8,033 nucleotides of DNA from Thiobacillus sp. (GTDB lineage: Bacteria; Pseudomonadota; Gammaproteobacteria; Burkholderiales; Thiobacillaceae). This document shows positions 6,130-8,033 of this stretch, piece after piece; the first letter of the stretch is position 1, and every line of letters begins with the position of its first letter. A model generated the notes under the pieces. That model was not told the DNA's origin and did no database searches. It worked only from the letters and a program-made list of their open reading frames with translations. The stretch lies in contig JANJUT010000280.1 in the NCBI GenBank assembly GCA_024710445.1, forward strand, positions 1-8,033, given 5' to 3'. The translations under genes and the position numbers were made by a program.

Positions 6130-7168
6130 TTTCGTCTCCTTTAGTCGGCGTTGTACGTATTACAAATATGGATTTGTCGTCATTGCTGCGCGTTGCCACG
6201 TTGCCCAGCAATAGCGCGATGAGTTGAGGATGCAGGCGCCACAATCCCGGGAAGGTGTTCAGGTTCCAGTTGCGGCGCAGTCCATCCGATGCCGTTATGA
6301 AAAGGGCCTGCTGCGGGAAGGGGTGTTTTGTCATCTCGAACGAACGGTGGTCATGCCCCAGCACGCCCGGCGAGAAGTTGAGCACCCTGCGTTCACCGTT
6401 GCAGATCAGGAACGCACCCATGTCACCGACACCACATGTGTGCAGCAGGGAAGTGCTGAAATCGATCTCGGAGACCATGGCGACGGCACCGCGCCCACCG
6501 CGCAGTCGGCGTGAAAGGTCTTGCAGGCTGCCATCGAGCGGTGTGGTGGTGTCCAGTACCACCTCGGCCCCGATCAATACCTCGGCGGCTTCCTTGCCAT
6601 GACCCAGGCCATCGGCATGCAGCCATTTGATCGTATGCCCTGATGGCTGCACGCAGATGCAGTCGCCGTTGTACACATCGTCCTGATAGGCACGCATGTG
6701 ATGGCCGTACTGGAAGCGATGCGAGGGTGGTTTGCTGTCTACATAGAAACGCGCCCATACGGCCATGCCGTGCCAGGGTGAATCATGCGCCATCGTACGC
6801 GGCAGAGTATAGAACTCGCATTCGGCGGACAGCCGCTGGATGGCGCCAAGCCCTTTCCCCATGGTGCCAGAGGTCGTGTAGCCGTCCTTGAGGGCTGCTG
6901 GCAGATTCGGGATACCGGGGCCATAGTCGAGTGCGAACAGGTCCAGTGCGGAAAATTCGCTGTTGCCGTATTCCCATATCTGAACCAGGCCGTGCCTGCC
7001 CGCGTATTTGAGCTGGTTGGAAATGATTTCGTTGCAAACCAGCTCGATCCGTTCGCGCACTGCATCCTTGAAGCCCATGCGGCGCGAAACAGCGCGCAAC
7101 TTCGAACGCAACAGCACCTGGCTGCTGTCGTCGCCGATGGCTTGATCGAGTAGTAGTTTGGTAATCAA
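6113..7168 (-). CDS. RsbT-like switch kinase fused to RsbX/SpoIIE-type PP2C phosphatase
   Basis: Two antagonistic stressosome activities lie on one 351-residue chain. Residues 1-125 resemble the RsbT serine kinase of the GHKL fold: N-box CNEIISNQLKYAG (Glu47, Asn51), G1 box DYGPGIPN (Asp81-Gly85) and G2 box SGTMGKGLG (100-108). Residues 150-351 form a small PP2C-type phosphatase like RsbX: Asp169 in NGDC, HADGLGHG (Asp186), GVGDMGAF (246-253), ASDGL (Asp295) and NDDKS near the end (Asp331) supply the expected metal ligands. Both catalytic sets appear complete. The kinase would phosphorylate the RsbS/RsbR STAS domains; the phosphatase would remove those phosphates. The start is TTG 7168: an in-frame stop lies upstream with no earlier start, GGGG precedes it by 5 bases, and the RsbT fold needs nearly all downstream residues. 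It overlaps the cyclase stop in a TTGA junction. Related fusions are annotated in databases as ATP-binding SpoIIE phosphatases; function here is inferred. Confidence 0.88.
   Translation of the reverse strand: MITKLLLDQAIGDDSSQVLLRSKLRAVSRRMGFKDAVRERIELVCNEIISNQLKYAGRHGLVQIWEYGNSEFSALDLFALDYGPGIPNLPAALKDGYTTSGTMGKGLGAIQRLSAECEFYTLPRTMAHDSPWHGMAVWARFYVDSKPPSHRFQYGHHMRAYQDDVYNGDCICVQPSGHTIKWLHADGLGHGKEAAEVLIGAEVVLDTTTPLDGSLQDLSRRLRGGRGAVAMVSEIDFSTSLLHTCGVGDMGAFLICNGERRVLNFSPGVLGHDHRSFEMTKHPFPQQALFITASDGLRRNWNLNTFPGLWRLHPQLIALLLGNVATRSNDDKSIFVIRTTPTKGDESGQKR
6136..6140 (-). promoter_or_regulatory. Ribosome binding site that sets the GTG start of the RsbR-like gene
   Basis: AGGAG on the minus strand (plus-strand CTCCT) is 6 bases before GTG 6129. 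It sits inside the last codons of the upstream kinase-phosphatase gene, so ribosomes finishing that gene can restart here. Confidence 0.75.
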
Positions 7169-8033
7169 GGGTGCCCCATAACGTTTGGTGTCGTTTCGTG
7201 CTCACTTGCATGCCGGCCGCGACCGCACCGCTTCGCTTCATAAAGCGCGGCGTCGGAGCGGGCAACCAGGGTTTGGGTGTTGTCTTCGGTGCGGCATTGC
7301 GCGATGCCGATGCTCACCTTGCCATTCATGCCCTCCAGCACCTTGGCGGCGATACGTTCGGCAATCTTGAGGTCGCAGAAGGTGATGGCGGCAAATTCGT
7401 CGCCGCCCATGCGGCAGAGTATGTCCACATGCTCGCGCACCGAACCACGCATGACGTCCGCCATCTTCTTCAGGTACTCGTCACCAAACTGATGGCCATA
7501 CGTGTCATTGATCTGTTTGAAATAGTCGAGATCGAACAACAACAGGCACATTGGCTCATCCTGCCGCTGGCTGCGCAGCAGGGATTCGCGCAAACGCAGG
7601 TCGTAGGCGCCGCGATTGTATAGCCCGGTGAGGGCATCGGTTTCGGCATGGCGAATCGAGGCCTCGAGTTCTTGTTTTTTCTTTTCCAGCATGGATTCCA
7701 TTTCGGCCATCTGCTCTGCAGCATTGAGCATATAGCGTTCAAGATCCTCGCTGATCTGGCGGTTACGACGTTTCAGCAGTTCGGGGTCGGCCGATTCGCT
7801 GGCAAAACGCAACTGTTCGGCCAGCTTGTTGAGTCGTGGCGTAGTGGGCGCAGCCGGCAGCATGCTGATAGTGAAACGCGTGTTGTCCCATTCCAGGAAA
7901 ACCTCACGATCCTGGGCCATCAGCTGCACATCGAGGGTCGTGTTTTCCGATAGTCCCGTGTTGCGCAGGGTATCGAGCATCAGCACGACACGGACCGAGG
8001 CTGAAAACACATCGCCCCCCAGCACGCCGACCG
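7165..8033 (-). CDS. GGDEF diguanylate cyclase (5' end beyond window)
   Basis: The C-terminal domain makes cyclic di-GMP from two GTP. Numbering from a GTG at 8025, it has DALTGLYNR (130-138), FDLDYFKQIND (164-174, metal-binding Asp165), the intact active-site motif GGDEF (207-211) and a normal ending with DAALYEAKRCGRGR. Ahead of it is a charged coiled-coil-like helix (about 80-128) that would promote dimerisation, and before that about 65 residues with alternating strand and helix character that I do not recognise. The frame remains open to the window edge and the GTG at 8025 has no visible ribosome site, so the gene probably begins outside. The RxxD product-inhibition site expected six residues before GGDEF is EHVD instead, so canonical I-site feedback is probably absent. 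Its stop overlaps the start of the kinase-phosphatase gene by 4 bases, making it the likely effector, or at least a close partner, of the stressosome module. Confidence 0.93.
   Translation of the reverse strand, partial: VGVLGGDVFSASVRVVLMLDTLRNTGLSENTTLDVQLMAQDREVFLEWDNTRFTISMLPAAPTTPRLNKLAEQLRFASESADPELLKRRNRQISEDLERYMLNAAEQMAEMESMLEKKKQELEASIRHAETDALTGLYNRGAYDLRLRESLLRSQRQDEPMCLLLFDLDYFKQINDTYGHQFGDEYLKKMADVMRGSVREHVDILCRMGGDEFAAITFCDLKIAERIAAKVLEGMNGKVSIGIAQCRTEDNTQTLVARSDAALYEAKRCGRGRHASEHETTPNVMGHP

Overview
The window looks like a chromosomal segment of a GC-rich proteobacterium, most likely a betaproteobacterium. Reasons are the closely packed genes, a CysM starting MSTYKTIEDTVGNTPLVRL, a typical Gram-negative RadA and a long intergenic palindrome of a kind I associate from memory with betaproteobacteria. 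The taxonomic placement is an inference.

Bases 1-2275 (+ strand) are the end of a surface-polysaccharide cluster: the C-terminal part of UDP-glucose 6-dehydrogenase (makes UDP-glucuronate), a small putative GT-A glycosyltransferase with a DLD motif, and an FkbM-family SAM methyltransferase. Bases 2371-4828 (+) hold two housekeeping genes, cysM (cysteine synthase B) and radA (DNA-branch-migration ATPase of recombination). They are separated by 208 bases that carry two strong hairpins, the first an imperfect palindrome of about 75 bases.

Bases 4866-8033 (- strand, convergent with radA) carry the most interesting part: a compact operon read from the right edge leftwards. Its order is a GGDEF diguanylate cyclase (5' end beyond the window), a fusion of an RsbT-type switch kinase with an RsbX/SpoIIE-type PP2C phosphatase, an RsbR-type STAS protein with a helical N-terminal sensor region, and an RsbS-type single STAS protein. 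The first two junctions overlap (4 and 17 bases) and the last is 22 bases, so the four proteins are probably made together.

By analogy with the Bacillus stressosome, RsbR and RsbS would form the sensory scaffold. The kinase domain would phosphorylate the STAS proteins on stress and be released, and the phosphatase domain on the same chain would reset them. No anti-sigma factor, anti-anti-sigma partner or SigB is seen in the window. The adjacent, translationally coupled diguanylate cyclase is therefore the best candidate output, making this a putative stressosome-to-cyclic-di-GMP switch. The phospho-acceptor positions have Ser/Thr identities opposite to those in Bacillus (Ser, Ser in RsbR; Thr in RsbS), and the cyclase lacks a canonical inhibitory RxxD site.
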